Shown here piece by piece: positions 7,653-13,546 of a stretch of 13,546 nt of DNA (the first letter of the stretch is position 1; each line of letters starts with the position of its first letter). The stretch spans positions 1-13,546 of the forward strand of contig JACNFT010000025.1 in the NCBI GenBank assembly GCA_014384505.1. The letters are read 5' to 3'. Below the pieces are notes generated by a model. The model did not search any database. It saw nothing but the letters and a program-made list of their open reading frames with translations, and had not been told where the DNA came from. The stretch comes from Cryomorphaceae bacterium (lineage in GTDB: Bacteria; Bacteroidota; Bacteroidia; Flavobacteriales; BACL11). Position numbers and translations under genes: made by a program.

Positions 7653-8559
7653 TTTTCTCAAGCAATACTTCCGCAATTTTTACATTACTTTCTACTGTCC
7701 AGCCTGCAACATGAGGGGATAGGATTGTATTTTGTGCATTCATTAGGTATTGCATATCACTTGTAAGGCCATCTTTGCTTAAGTTTTCAAATGAAGTTTT
7801 TTCATATTCCAATACATCCAGGCAAGCCCCTTTTATTTTTTTGTTTTCTAAGGCTTTAACCAAGTTTTTTGTGTTTACACATTTCCCTCTTGCAGTATTT
7901 ATAAGGTAAAAGTTTTTTACAAACCTATTTATAAAATTATCATCAACCAAATATGTAGTTTCATCTGTTAGTGGTACATGTAAACTTATAATATCGGCTT
8001 CTTTATTTATAGTTTCCATGCTACTTTTTTGAGGGTAATTGGTTAGGTATTTGTCGTAAGCCAATATTTTCACATTAAAGCCTTTTAGTACTTCTGCAAA
8101 GGCTGATCCATTATTACCATAACCTATTATTCCAACTGTTTTTCCAGCAAGTTCTATGCCTCTATTTTTTTCTCGCTCCCATTTTCCTTCTCTAACTTCT
8201 TGGTCAGCATTATTTAAATTATTAAATAAGGATAGGAGCATGCCTAATGCGTGTTCGGCTACTGCTTGTCGATTGCCTTCAGCTGCATTATAACAATGGA
8301 TGTTTTTATTTTCAGCATATTCTACATCAATATTTTCCAACCCACTACCAGCTCGGGCTATGAATTTTAAGTTGCTACCACAATCAATAAATTGCTTGTC
8401 AATTTTGAATCTACTTCTTATAATTATCCCTTGATAATTACTGATAATTAGCTGAATTTCAGTTTTGCTTTTATTGTAAGCTGAATCGCAAATATGATTT
8501 TCTTTTTCTAATTCTTGTTTTAGTAAAGGATGGACAGTATCAATAAAAAGAATCTTCAT
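7630..8559 (-). CDS. D-isomer-specific 2-hydroxyacid dehydrogenase, substrate unknown
   Basis: This NAD(P)-dependent cytoplasmic oxidoreductase belongs to the family of phosphoglycerate, D-lactate and glyoxylate/hydroxypyruvate dehydrogenases. In the 309-residue form starting MKILFIDT, the Rossmann motif GYGNNG is at 146-151 and the catalytic set is Arg224 (NTARG), Glu253 and His283 (SPHVAGW). Glu253 lies 29 residues after the Arg, as in E. coli SerA. The Glu-to-His interval (30) is somewhat longer than usual because of an insert around 255-275. No C-terminal ACT domain follows, unlike long SerA forms. I chose ATG 8559 because it is one base beyond the mgtE stop and directly begins the conserved beta strand; the upstream ATG at 8580 would add MDKPSFN and overlap mgtE. 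It is the last gene of the five-gene operon. The substrate cannot be assigned. Confidence 0.9.
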   Translation of the reverse strand: MKILFIDTVHPLLKQELEKENHICDSAYNKSKTEIQLIISNYQGIIIRSRFKIDKQFIDCGSNLKFIARAGSGLENIDVEYAENKNIHCYNAAEGNRQAVAEHALGMLLSLFNNLNNADQEVREGKWEREKNRGIELAGKTVGIIGYGNNGSAFAEVLKGFNVKILAYDKYLTNYPQKSSMETINKEADIISLHVPLTDETTYLVDDNFINRFVKNFYLINTARGKCVNTKNLVKALENKKIKGACLDVLEYEKTSFENLSKDGLTSDMQYLMNAQNTILSPHVAGWTVESNVKIAEVLLEKITSDFQQ

Positions 8560-8560
8560 A

Positions 8561-9913
8561 TTAAAGGATGGCTTGTCCAATCATAAAATAGATGAATAAA
8601 CCCAAAACATCATTTACTGTTGTGATAAAAGGACCAGTTGCTAAGGCTGGGTCAATATTGTATTTTTCCAAAGTTAAGGGTATAAATGTTCCGAAAACAG
8701 CAGCAAAAACAATAACTGCAAATAATGAGATGCTTACTGTAAGGCTCAATGCTAAACTATACCCTAAGCTAAAGGCAGCACCAAGAATAATGATTGAGCA
8801 GATAATTCCATTTAGGAGTCCAACACCTAATTCTTTTACTAATTTTTGGAATATATTTTCCATTTTTAAGGAATCATTTGCTAAACCTTGCACTACTATT
8901 GCAGCTGATTGAACGCCAACATTTCCTCCCATTGCTGCAATGAGTGGAATGAAAAAAGCTAATTCAAAATTATCGCCACTTAAATCAAAAATTCCAATTA
9001 CTTTTGCTCCTAATAATCCTCCAATCATTCCAATAAGTAGCCATGGTAATCGTGCTCTTGTGAGCTCCCAAGCCGTATCGCTACTTTCTACATCTTCCGA
9101 AATACCGGATGCCATTTGATAATCTTTTTCGGCTTCATCTTTTGCTACATCCATTACATCATCAATAGTAATTCTACCGATTAATCGGTTTAGATCATCC
9201 ACTACGGGTAAGGCTATAAGGTCATATTTATTCATTATATTAGCAACATGTTCATCATCTTCAGTTGCTTTTACAGATATAATTTCTGTGAAAATAATAT
9301 CTTTTATTGCTGTAGATTGTTCAATTAGTAATAGTTTTCTTAATGATAAAATTCCGAGTAATTTATCGTTATCATCAACAACATATATTGTGTAAACTTC
9401 CTTCAAATCCTCAGCCTGTTTACGCATTTCTTTAAGACATTGAATAGTAGTCCAGTTTTCATTTACCTTAATCAATTCTTTGGCCATTAACCCGCCAGCA
9501 GTGTCTTCAGGATAAGTTAATAAATCATTAATATCACTGGCACGTTCAATATCCTCAATCAAGGCAAGGACTTCTTCTTTTTTATCTTGAGATAATTTCC
9601 CAATTATATCTGCAGCATCATCTGATTCTAAGTTGTCAATTACTTCTTCAGCAATCTCCTTTGCTGTTAAATCAGATAAAATTTCTTCAAGTGTATCGTC
9701 TTCAAGCTCAACTAGTACAGGGGCTGATTTTTCTTCTTCAATTAGGTCGAATAAAAAATGGGCATTATCTATTGATAAGTCGTCAATAATTTCTGCAATA
9801 TCAGCAATGTGTAAATCAGCAATAATTAAACTTAACTCAGCAGAATTATTTGCTTCAATCAAGCTAGCTATTTTCTCAATATAGGCGCTATTTATTTCTA
9901 TTCTATCCGACAT
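8561..9913 (-). CDS. mgtE: Magnesium transporter MgtE
   Basis: MgtE is a Mg2+-selective channel of the inner membrane, gated by cytosolic Mg2+. The 450-residue length fits. Residues 1 to about 130 form the acidic, helical MgtE N domain, followed by EDTAGGLMAKE (136-146) and two CBS domains (about 140-260). The membrane part starts near 290. It contains GGNVGVQS (329-336) and DPALATGPFITT (421-432), then Asp435 at the position of the conserved pore Asp of Thermus MgtE. The start ATG lies inside the last codons of rsmA (11-bp overlap), suggesting translational coupling. The packed gene order leaves no leader for an Mg2+-sensing riboswitch. The dehydrogenase gene follows after 1 nt. Confidence 0.96.
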   Translation of the reverse strand: MSDRIEINSAYIEKIASLIEANNSAELSLIIADLHIADIAEIIDDLSIDNAHFLFDLIEEEKSAPVLVELEDDTLEEILSDLTAKEIAEEVIDNLESDDAADIIGKLSQDKKEEVLALIEDIERASDINDLLTYPEDTAGGLMAKELIKVNENWTTIQCLKEMRKQAEDLKEVYTIYVVDDNDKLLGILSLRKLLLIEQSTAIKDIIFTEIISVKATEDDEHVANIMNKYDLIALPVVDDLNRLIGRITIDDVMDVAKDEAEKDYQMASGISEDVESSDTAWELTRARLPWLLIGMIGGLLGAKVIGIFDLSGDNFELAFFIPLIAAMGGNVGVQSAAIVVQGLANDSLKMENIFQKLVKELGVGLLNGIICSIIILGAAFSLGYSLALSLTVSISLFAVIVFAAVFGTFIPLTLEKYNIDPALATGPFITTVNDVLGLFIYFMIGQAIL

Positions 9914-10655
9914 GATTGGTTAGTTTTATGAAATCATCAACGGATAATTGTTCAGCTCGTAAAGTAAGTAAATGTTCTATTTCACTTTCATTTATTAATG
10001 TAAAAGGTTTTAATGCGTTCCTTAAAGTTTTTCTTCTTTGGTTATACCCTGTTTTTACCACTCGTTTAAATTTCTGTTCGTTAACAGTGAGCTCTTTTCT
10101 GTTATTTCTAACTAATTTTATAACTCCTGACTTTACTTTTGGAGGTGGAGTAAATACATCTTCATTTACTGTGAAACAATATTCAATATCATAAAAGGCT
10201 TGTAAGAATACAGATAAAATTCCTCTTTTTTTTCCTTTTTTACAAACAATTCTTTCAGCTACTTCCTTTTGAAACATTCCAATTACTTCTGGGATTTGAT
10301 CTCTGTTTTCAAAAGCTTTAAATAGTATTTGTGAAGAAATGTTATAAGGGAAATTCCCAATTAAAGAAAACGGATAAGGGTATTTTTCTTCTAATTTAAG
10401 TTGCAAAAAATCTCCTTCATGTACACTTAGTTTAGGATAATTTAATCTGAGATAGAAAACACTTTCTGTATCAATTTCTACAACTTCAGTAGTAAATTCT
10501 TTTTTCACCAAAAACTGAGTAAGTACTCCCATTCCAGGACCTATTTCTACTACATTTTTTGTTTCCTCACTTAATAAATCAGTGATATCAAAAGCTATTT
10601 GCTCATCATTTAAGAAATGCTGTCCTAAGTGTTTTTTAGCCCTTACATTCTTCAT
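9903..10655 (-). CDS. rsmA: 16S rRNA (adenine1518-N6/adenine1519-N6)-dimethyltransferase
   Basis: RsmA (KsgA) dimethylates two adjacent adenines in the 3' terminal hairpin of 16S rRNA, using S-adenosylmethionine, during small-subunit maturation. The 250-residue protein has the N-terminal AKKHLGQHFL segment, the SAM loop EIGPGMG (37-43), an acidic SAM-ribose site (VEID, 59-62) and the catalytic NFPYNISSQI (101-110). The C-terminal helical domain contains GYNQRRKTLRNAL. It is slightly shorter than E. coli KsgA (273). The ATG overlaps the TGA of the upstream ATPase gene (ATGA, 10652-10655), and its end overlaps mgtE by 11 bp, so it is translated within the five-gene operon. Loss of this enzyme is the classical cause of kasugamycin resistance. 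Confidence 0.97.
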   Translation of the reverse strand: MKNVRAKKHLGQHFLNDEQIAFDITDLLSEETKNVVEIGPGMGVLTQFLVKKEFTTEVVEIDTESVFYLRLNYPKLSVHEGDFLQLKLEEKYPYPFSLIGNFPYNISSQILFKAFENRDQIPEVIGMFQKEVAERIVCKKGKKRGILSVFLQAFYDIEYCFTVNEDVFTPPPKVKSGVIKLVRNNRKELTVNEQKFKRVVKTGYNQRRKTLRNALKPFTLINESEIEHLLTLRAEQLSVDDFIKLTNHVG

Positions 10656-11404
10656 TTCGCTTTTTTTAATCGTTTAAAAAGTGCTGAAGCAAAAACAAAA
10701 TCATTCAATTCTTTATTATTAGAATTTAAAAGCTCATCTTTATTCCCCTTCCACCATATTTCTCCTTTATTTATAAAGGTAATGTTCTCTCCAATTTCCA
10801 TTACAGAGTTCATGTCATGAGTGTTTACAATAGTCGTGATATTATATTCTTTGGTAATTTCTTGTATCAGGTTGTCAATAATTATAGCTGTTTTTGGATC
10901 AAGACCTGAATTTGGTTCGTCACACAGTAAGTATTTAGGTTGCATTACTATTGCTCTAGCAATAGCAACTCTTTTTGTCATACCTCCGCTTAGTTCAGAG
11001 GGCATTAACCTATTTTTTCCTTCTAATTTTACTCTTTTAAGACAGAAGTTTACGCGCTCTAATTTTTCTATTTCTGTTTTTTCTGTAAACATATTAAGGG
11101 GAAACATAATATTTTCTTCTACACTCATGTAATCGTAAAGAGCTCCTCCTTGAAAAAGCATACCAATTTCTTGCCTTAGTAGTCTTTGTTTTTTTGTTTT
11201 TATGGCGTTAAAATCTACTCCATCAAAAAGTACGATTCCGCTATCTATTTTGTGTAATCCGATTAGTACTTTTATTAGCGTTGTTTTTCCTGAACCACTT
11301 TCTCCAATTATTAGGTTTGTTTTACCTCTTTCAAAAAGGAAGGATACATTTTTCAACACATGATTGTTTCCAAAATGTTTTTCAATATTTTTTATTTCTA
11401 TCAT
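10652..11404 (-). CDS. ABC transporter ATP-binding protein, MlaF type
   Basis: This is the ATPase of an MCE/Mla-type phospholipid transporter at the inner-membrane cytoplasmic face. The 250-residue protein shows Walker A GESGSGKTT (34-42), Q-loop Gln85 in FQGGALYDYMSVEENI, signature ELSGGMTKRVAIARA (137-151), Walker B LLCDEPNSGLDP (159-170) and switch His196 (NTHDMNS). The Q-loop GALYD stretch and the signature with Gly-Gly-Met are typical of the MlaF/Mkl group rather than of nutrient importers. The start overlaps the stop of the permease gene by 4 bp (ATGA, 11401-11404) and its stop overlaps rsmA by 4 bp, so coupling with both is likely. Confidence 0.92.
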   Translation of the reverse strand: MIEIKNIEKHFGNNHVLKNVSFLFERGKTNLIIGESGSGKTTLIKVLIGLHKIDSGIVLFDGVDFNAIKTKKQRLLRQEIGMLFQGGALYDYMSVEENIMFPLNMFTEKTEIEKLERVNFCLKRVKLEGKNRLMPSELSGGMTKRVAIARAIVMQPKYLLCDEPNSGLDPKTAIIIDNLIQEITKEYNITTIVNTHDMNSVMEIGENITFINKGEIWWKGNKDELLNSNNKELNDFVFASALFKRLKKAK

Positions 11405-12141
11405 GATAAAATAATATCAGTTAATATGTAATTGAATAATAATATTAGGATACTACTAGTTACAACTGCATTAGTACTTGCTCTTCCAACAGCTATTGCT
11501 CCACCATTAGTGTGGTAGCCAAAATATGCCGAAACAGTTGATATTATAAATGCAAAAAATACAGTTTTTATAATTGCATAATTAACGTAGAAAGGAGTAA
11601 ATTCATATTTTAGTCCGTACATAAAATCAGCTGTTGTTATATCAGCTGAAAGTCCACCTACCCAAGCGCCAATCATACCTATCCCCATACTTATAATGAT
11701 AAGGAACGGGAAAAAGAAAATGGCTGCAATAACTTTTGGTAAGATTAGAAAAGAGGCTGAATTAATTCCCATTATTTCAAGGGCATCAATTTGCTCAGTA
11801 ACTCGCATACTTCCTAACTCTGAAGCAATACTTGACCCTACTTTTCCTGCCAATATTAATGATATCATGGTTGGAGAAAATTCTAAAATTAAAGAATCTC
11901 TACTTGCTAAACCAACCAGGTAAGAAGGTAATAGAGGGCTATTCATATTAATAGAAGTTTGTATGCTTACTACAGCACCTACAAAGAATGAAAGAATTAT
12001 TACCAGACTTACAGAGTTAAGTCCAACTTTTTCCATTTCTAACGCTAACTGTTTTCTGAAAATACTCCAATTTTCTGGTTTACTTATGACTTTATTCATC
12101 ATAATGAAGTAAAGCCCTAGGTGGTGAAGTAGTTTTGTCAT
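11401..12141 (-). CDS. MlaE-family ABC transporter permease
   Basis: This inner-membrane permease belongs to an MCE/Mla system moving phospholipids between the inner membrane and periplasmic carriers. The 246-residue protein has an N-terminal interfacial helix with KPENW (21-25) and about five membrane segments (near 42-65, 85-105, 130-160, 185-207, 225-246). It contains the family signature GSSIASELGSMRVTEQIDAL (102-121) and a second conserved block GYHTNGGAIAVGRASTNAVV (208-227). It pairs with the ATPase gene that overlaps its end. No MCE-domain (MlaD) gene lies on either side within the window; such a gene may be elsewhere on the chromosome. First gene of the five-gene minus-strand operon, divergent from the small lipoprotein gene (36-bp gap between ATGs). 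Confidence 0.93.
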   Translation of the reverse strand: MTKLLHHLGLYFIMMNKVISKPENWSIFRKQLALEMEKVGLNSVSLVIILSFFVGAVVSIQTSINMNSPLLPSYLVGLASRDSLILEFSPTMISLILAGKVGSSIASELGSMRVTEQIDALEIMGINSASFLILPKVIAAIFFFPFLIIISMGIGMIGAWVGGLSADITTADFMYGLKYEFTPFYVNYAIIKTVFFAFIISTVSAYFGYHTNGGAIAVGRASTNAVVTSSILILLFNYILTDIILS

Positions 12142-12142
12142 A

Positions 12143-12174
12143 TTTGCTAAAATTAAGTAATTTATTTAGATTTG
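12143..12174 (+). promoter_or_regulatory. Bacteroidota-type promoter of the small lipoprotein gene
   Basis: TTTG at 12143-12146 and a perfect TAnnTTTG (TAGATTTG) at 12167-12174 are separated by 20 nt, the expected spacing. The ATG begins at 12178, only 3 nt after the element, so the transcript would be leaderless or nearly so. Confidence 0.7.
12158..12174 (+). repeat. Short imperfect direct repeat, copy 1 (upstream of lipoprotein)
   Basis: TAATTTATTTAGATTTG here and TAATTTATTTTAGATTG at 12323-12339 differ only by the position of one T. Each copy lies just upstream of a plus-strand gene. In this copy the end of the repeat forms the -7 element. Confidence 0.5.
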
Positions 12175-12177
12175 CAT

Positions 12178-12312
12178 ATGATTATAAAAATACAAAAATA
12201 TCATCTTTTTTTGATTTTAGCATTATTCTTTTTTACCGCTTGTGGTGTTACTAAAAAAAATGGTTGTAATACTTGTCCAAATTTCTCATCAACTCAAATT
12301 TATAAGAAATAA
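12178..12312 (+). CDS. Small lipoprotein with CxxC motif
   Basis: This 44-codon gene encodes a short Lys-containing N-terminus, a hydrophobic stretch (HLFLILALFFF, 9-19), then a lipobox FTAC with Cys22 as the lipidation site. The predicted mature peptide is only 23 residues: Cys22-Gly, a short basic segment, then Cys30-x2-Cys33 followed by PNF (33-36) and a Lys-rich end. It would be exported by the Sec pathway and anchored in a membrane facing the periplasm or surface. The ATG at 12178 is the only usable start, preceded immediately by a consensus promoter. feoA starts 51 bp downstream on the same strand, so a link to iron uptake is possible, for example metal or thiol binding by the Cys pair, but this is inference only. 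I know no experimentally characterised homologue. Confidence 0.75.
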   Translation: MIIKIQKYHLFLILALFFFTACGVTKKNGCNTCPNFSSTQIYKK

Positions 12313-12322
12313 TATTTAGCTC

Positions 12323-12339
12323 TAATTTATTTTAGATTG
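12323..12339 (+). repeat. Short imperfect direct repeat, copy 2 (upstream of feoA)
   Basis: This is the second copy of the 17-bp sequence described at 12158-12174. It overlaps the left arm of the palindrome at 12331-12347. It may reflect shared regulation or AT-rich coincidence. Confidence 0.5.
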
Positions 12340-12347
12340 AGTCTAAA
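12331..12347. promoter_or_regulatory. 17-bp palindrome, candidate metalloregulator operator for feoAB
   Basis: TTTAGATTGAGTCTAAA has perfect 6-bp arms (TTTAGA/TCTAAA) and 7 of 8 paired positions around a central G. It ends 4 nt before the feoA -7 element, in the -17 to -33 zone where a bound repressor would block RNA polymerase. The TTAG...CTAA arms are reminiscent of DtxR/MntR-family sites (TTAGG...CCTAA type). The regulator is inferred, not shown. Confidence 0.5.
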
Positions 12348-12351
12348 TAAC

Positions 12352-12359
12352 TATATTTG
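12352..12359 (+). promoter_or_regulatory. -7 element of a feoAB promoter
   Basis: TATATTTG is a perfect TAnnTTTG match. The ATG of feoA follows at 12364, so transcription would start at or within one or two bases of the start codon. The nearest TTG (12337-12339) is only 12 nt upstream, too close for a standard -33 element; the promoter may rely on an activator or an imperfect -33. Confidence 0.5.
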
Positions 12360-12363
12360 TCGC

Positions 12364-12597
12364 ATGCAGAAATTAGCAGATTTGAAGGTGGGGACAAAAG
12401 GAGAGATGTGTATGATTTCTGATCCGGACTTAGAACAAAAGTTACTAGAAATGGGCTGCACTCCTGGTGAAAAAATTCAATTGATCCGTAAAGCTCCTTT
12501 TGGAGGGCCTATTGCAATCTTAGTTTCTTCTTATATTTTGAGTATCAGAAAAGATGATGCTGAAAAAATTGCAGTTAAACTAGTAGAAGATGAGTAG
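12364..12597 (+). CDS. feoA: FeoA, ferrous iron transport accessory protein
   Basis: FeoA is a small cytosolic SH3-like protein needed for Fe2+ uptake by FeoB. The 77-residue product starts MQKLADLKVG, the usual FeoA opening, continues with LLEMGCTPGEKI and KAPFGGPIAILV, and ends in SIRKDDAEKIAVKL, giving the full single-domain fold. An in-frame TTG at 12337 would add nine residues but lies inside the palindrome and upstream of the -7 element, so ATG 12364 is preferred. The stop overlaps the feoB start by 8 bp, indicating coupling. A palindrome immediately upstream suggests iron-dependent control. Confidence 0.95.
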   Translation: MQKLADLKVGTKGEMCMISDPDLEQKLLEMGCTPGEKIQLIRKAPFGGPIAILVSSYILSIRKDDAEKIAVKLVEDE

Positions 12598-13546
12598 AAA
12601 GCAGGTTAAAATTGCTCTGGCAGGAAACCCAAATTCAGGTAAAACAACTTTGTTTAATGCTCTAACAGGTTTAAAACAAAAAGTTGGAAATTATCCTGGT
12701 ATTACTGTAGAAAAGAAAGTAGGTAAAGCCAAATTCCCAAATGAAATAGATGCTGAAATCATTGATTTGCCTGGAACATATTCTTTGTTTCCAAAGTCAA
12801 TGGATGAAAAAGTTGCACAACAAATTCTATGTAATGATGAGGATGTTGATTATCCTGATGTAACGGTTGTTATTGCTGACGCAACTAACTTAAGGCGTTC
12901 AATATTTTTACTTACTCAGGTTATTGATCTAAACATGAATGTTGTCTTAGCCTTAAATATGGTTGACATTGCAACTAAAAAGGGAATAATTGTTAATGTA
13001 GATTTACTTAGTAAAGAGTTAGGTATTCAGGTGGTTGCCATCAATGCTCGAAAAAGAAAAGGAATTGAAAGTTTAAGAGAAGCAATTATTGATACAATTG
13101 ATAAGAAACCACTTAAGCCATTTTTATCCGTTCGCAAACTTTTTAAAGGTCTTATTGAAAAGGCTAATAAAATAAGAGGGGAAGAGAATGATTACGCTTC
13201 ATTTTTAGCACTTTGTAAACAAGAACTTGGAGGAGAAGTGATAAATAGATGTGCTTTAAATCAGTTATGTAAAACCCTTGATATTATACCTGAAAGAGCG
13301 CAAGCAAAGGAAACTGTTAAACGTTACAAAGCTATTGATAAGATTATTTATCAAACAGTTAAACAAGGTAAGCCAACGGTTAAATACCAACTTACTAAAA
13401 ATATTGATGATGTTTTAATTCATCCTATTTTGGGTTATGTCGTTTTCCTTATGATTCTGTTTTTATTATTTCAAGCTGTATTTTCTTGGTCAACCTATCC
13501 TATGGAATTGATAGATGGTTTCTTTACTAATTTATCTATTTGGACT
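12590..13546 (+). CDS. feoB: Ferrous iron transporter FeoB (3' end missing)
   Basis: FeoB is the inner-membrane Fe2+ transporter with an N-terminal GTPase-like domain. The visible 319 residues show G1 GNPNSGKTT (12-20), the G2 region NYPGITVEKK (34-43) with Thr39, G3 DLPGTYSL (59-66), G4 NMVD (123-126) and a G5-like NAR (152-154). The regulatory helical region (about 165-275) follows, and then the first membrane segment after HPILGYVVFLMILFLLF (from about residue 280). The family is usually about 650-800 residues, so roughly half the gene, including most transmembrane helices, lies beyond the right edge. The ATG at 12590 is inside the 3' end of feoA (8-bp overlap), and the protein begins immediately before the G1 strand, which supports this start. 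Confidence 0.96.
   Translation, partial: MSRKQVKIALAGNPNSGKTTLFNALTGLKQKVGNYPGITVEKKVGKAKFPNEIDAEIIDLPGTYSLFPKSMDEKVAQQILCNDEDVDYPDVTVVIADATNLRRSIFLLTQVIDLNMNVVLALNMVDIATKKGIIVNVDLLSKELGIQVVAINARKRKGIESLREAIIDTIDKKPLKPFLSVRKLFKGLIEKANKIRGEENDYASFLALCKQELGGEVINRCALNQLCKTLDIIPERAQAKETVKRYKAIDKIIYQTVKQGKPTVKYQLTKNIDDVLIHPILGYVVFLMILFLLFQAVFSWSTYPMELIDGFFTNLSIWT

Noticed and set aside
8560..8580. Seven-residue extension MDKPSFN of the dehydrogenase overlapping mgtE
   Set aside because: The ATG one base after the mgtE stop begins the conserved first beta strand and needs no overlap.
8592..11923. Plus-strand open frames opposite mgtE, rsmA and the MlaE/MlaF-type genes (for example 8592-8912, 9633-9884, 9916-10194, 10821-11132)
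   Set aside because: They are antisense shadows of well-supported genes, with no domain of their own.
12193..12200. Minus-strand TATTTTTG as promoter of the MlaE-MlaF-rsmA-mgtE operon
   Set aside because: It matches TAnnTTTG but has no TTG at the -33 distance and lies inside the lipoprotein coding sequence in very AT-rich DNA; not supportable as a feature.
12331..12347. Palindrome as an intrinsic terminator of the lipoprotein gene
   Set aside because: The stem is short and AT-rich, and no T-run follows on the plus strand; its place beside the feoA -7 element fits an operator better.
12337..12363. Upstream TTG start for FeoA
   Set aside because: It falls within the palindrome and upstream of the -7 element, and FeoA proteins begin at the MQKLADLK-like segment.

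Overview
This low-GC window (AT-rich codon use throughout) looks like a chromosomal housekeeping segment from a member of the Bacteroidota, most likely a Flavobacteriales-type organism. The evidence is the absence of Shine-Dalgarno sequences before starts, several matches to the Bacteroidota promoter (a TTG near -33 and TAnnTTTG near -7), and the character of the proteins: a Bacteroidota-like Mfd, MlaE/MlaF, RsmA and MgtE. I see no mobile elements, CRISPR array, tRNA or rRNA. The species cannot be named from this sequence.

Left block (1-4560, minus strand). A phosphofructokinase with the residues of the pyrophosphate-dependent type is followed directly by mfd (transcription-repair coupling factor, cut off at the left edge). 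The only possible mfd start is a TTG that touches the kinase stop codon. The kinase faces a divergent aspartate kinase gene (4565-5812, plus).

Middle block (5813-7652, plus). Behind a near-perfect Bacteroidota promoter lies a 592-residue cysteine-rich protein that I cannot name. Its middle resembles the flavin-binding end of a nitronate-monooxygenase/glutamate-synthase-like TIM barrel, and five cysteines cluster towards its C-terminal part. It is the most interesting unknown gene here. Its 3' end overlaps the convergent neighbour by 23 bp.

Minus-strand operon (12141 down to 7630). Five genes are packed with overlaps or a 1-nt gap: MlaE-type permease, MlaF-type ATPase, rsmA, mgtE and a D-2-hydroxyacid dehydrogenase. 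It combines outer-membrane lipid transport, 16S rRNA dimethylation, Mg2+ uptake and a redox enzyme of unknown substrate. No MlaD/MCE gene is present next to the transporter genes.

Right block (12142-13546, plus). A 44-codon lipoprotein gene with a Cys-x2-Cys motif, too short for ordinary gene calling, precedes feoA and feoB (ferrous iron uptake; feoB runs off the right edge). Both the lipoprotein gene and feoA have a TAnnTTTG element only 3-4 nt before the ATG, which suggests leaderless transcripts. A 17-bp palindrome sits just upstream of the feoA -7 element and is a good candidate for a metal-responsive operator. The lipoprotein, the palindrome and feoAB together form a plausible small iron-uptake unit.
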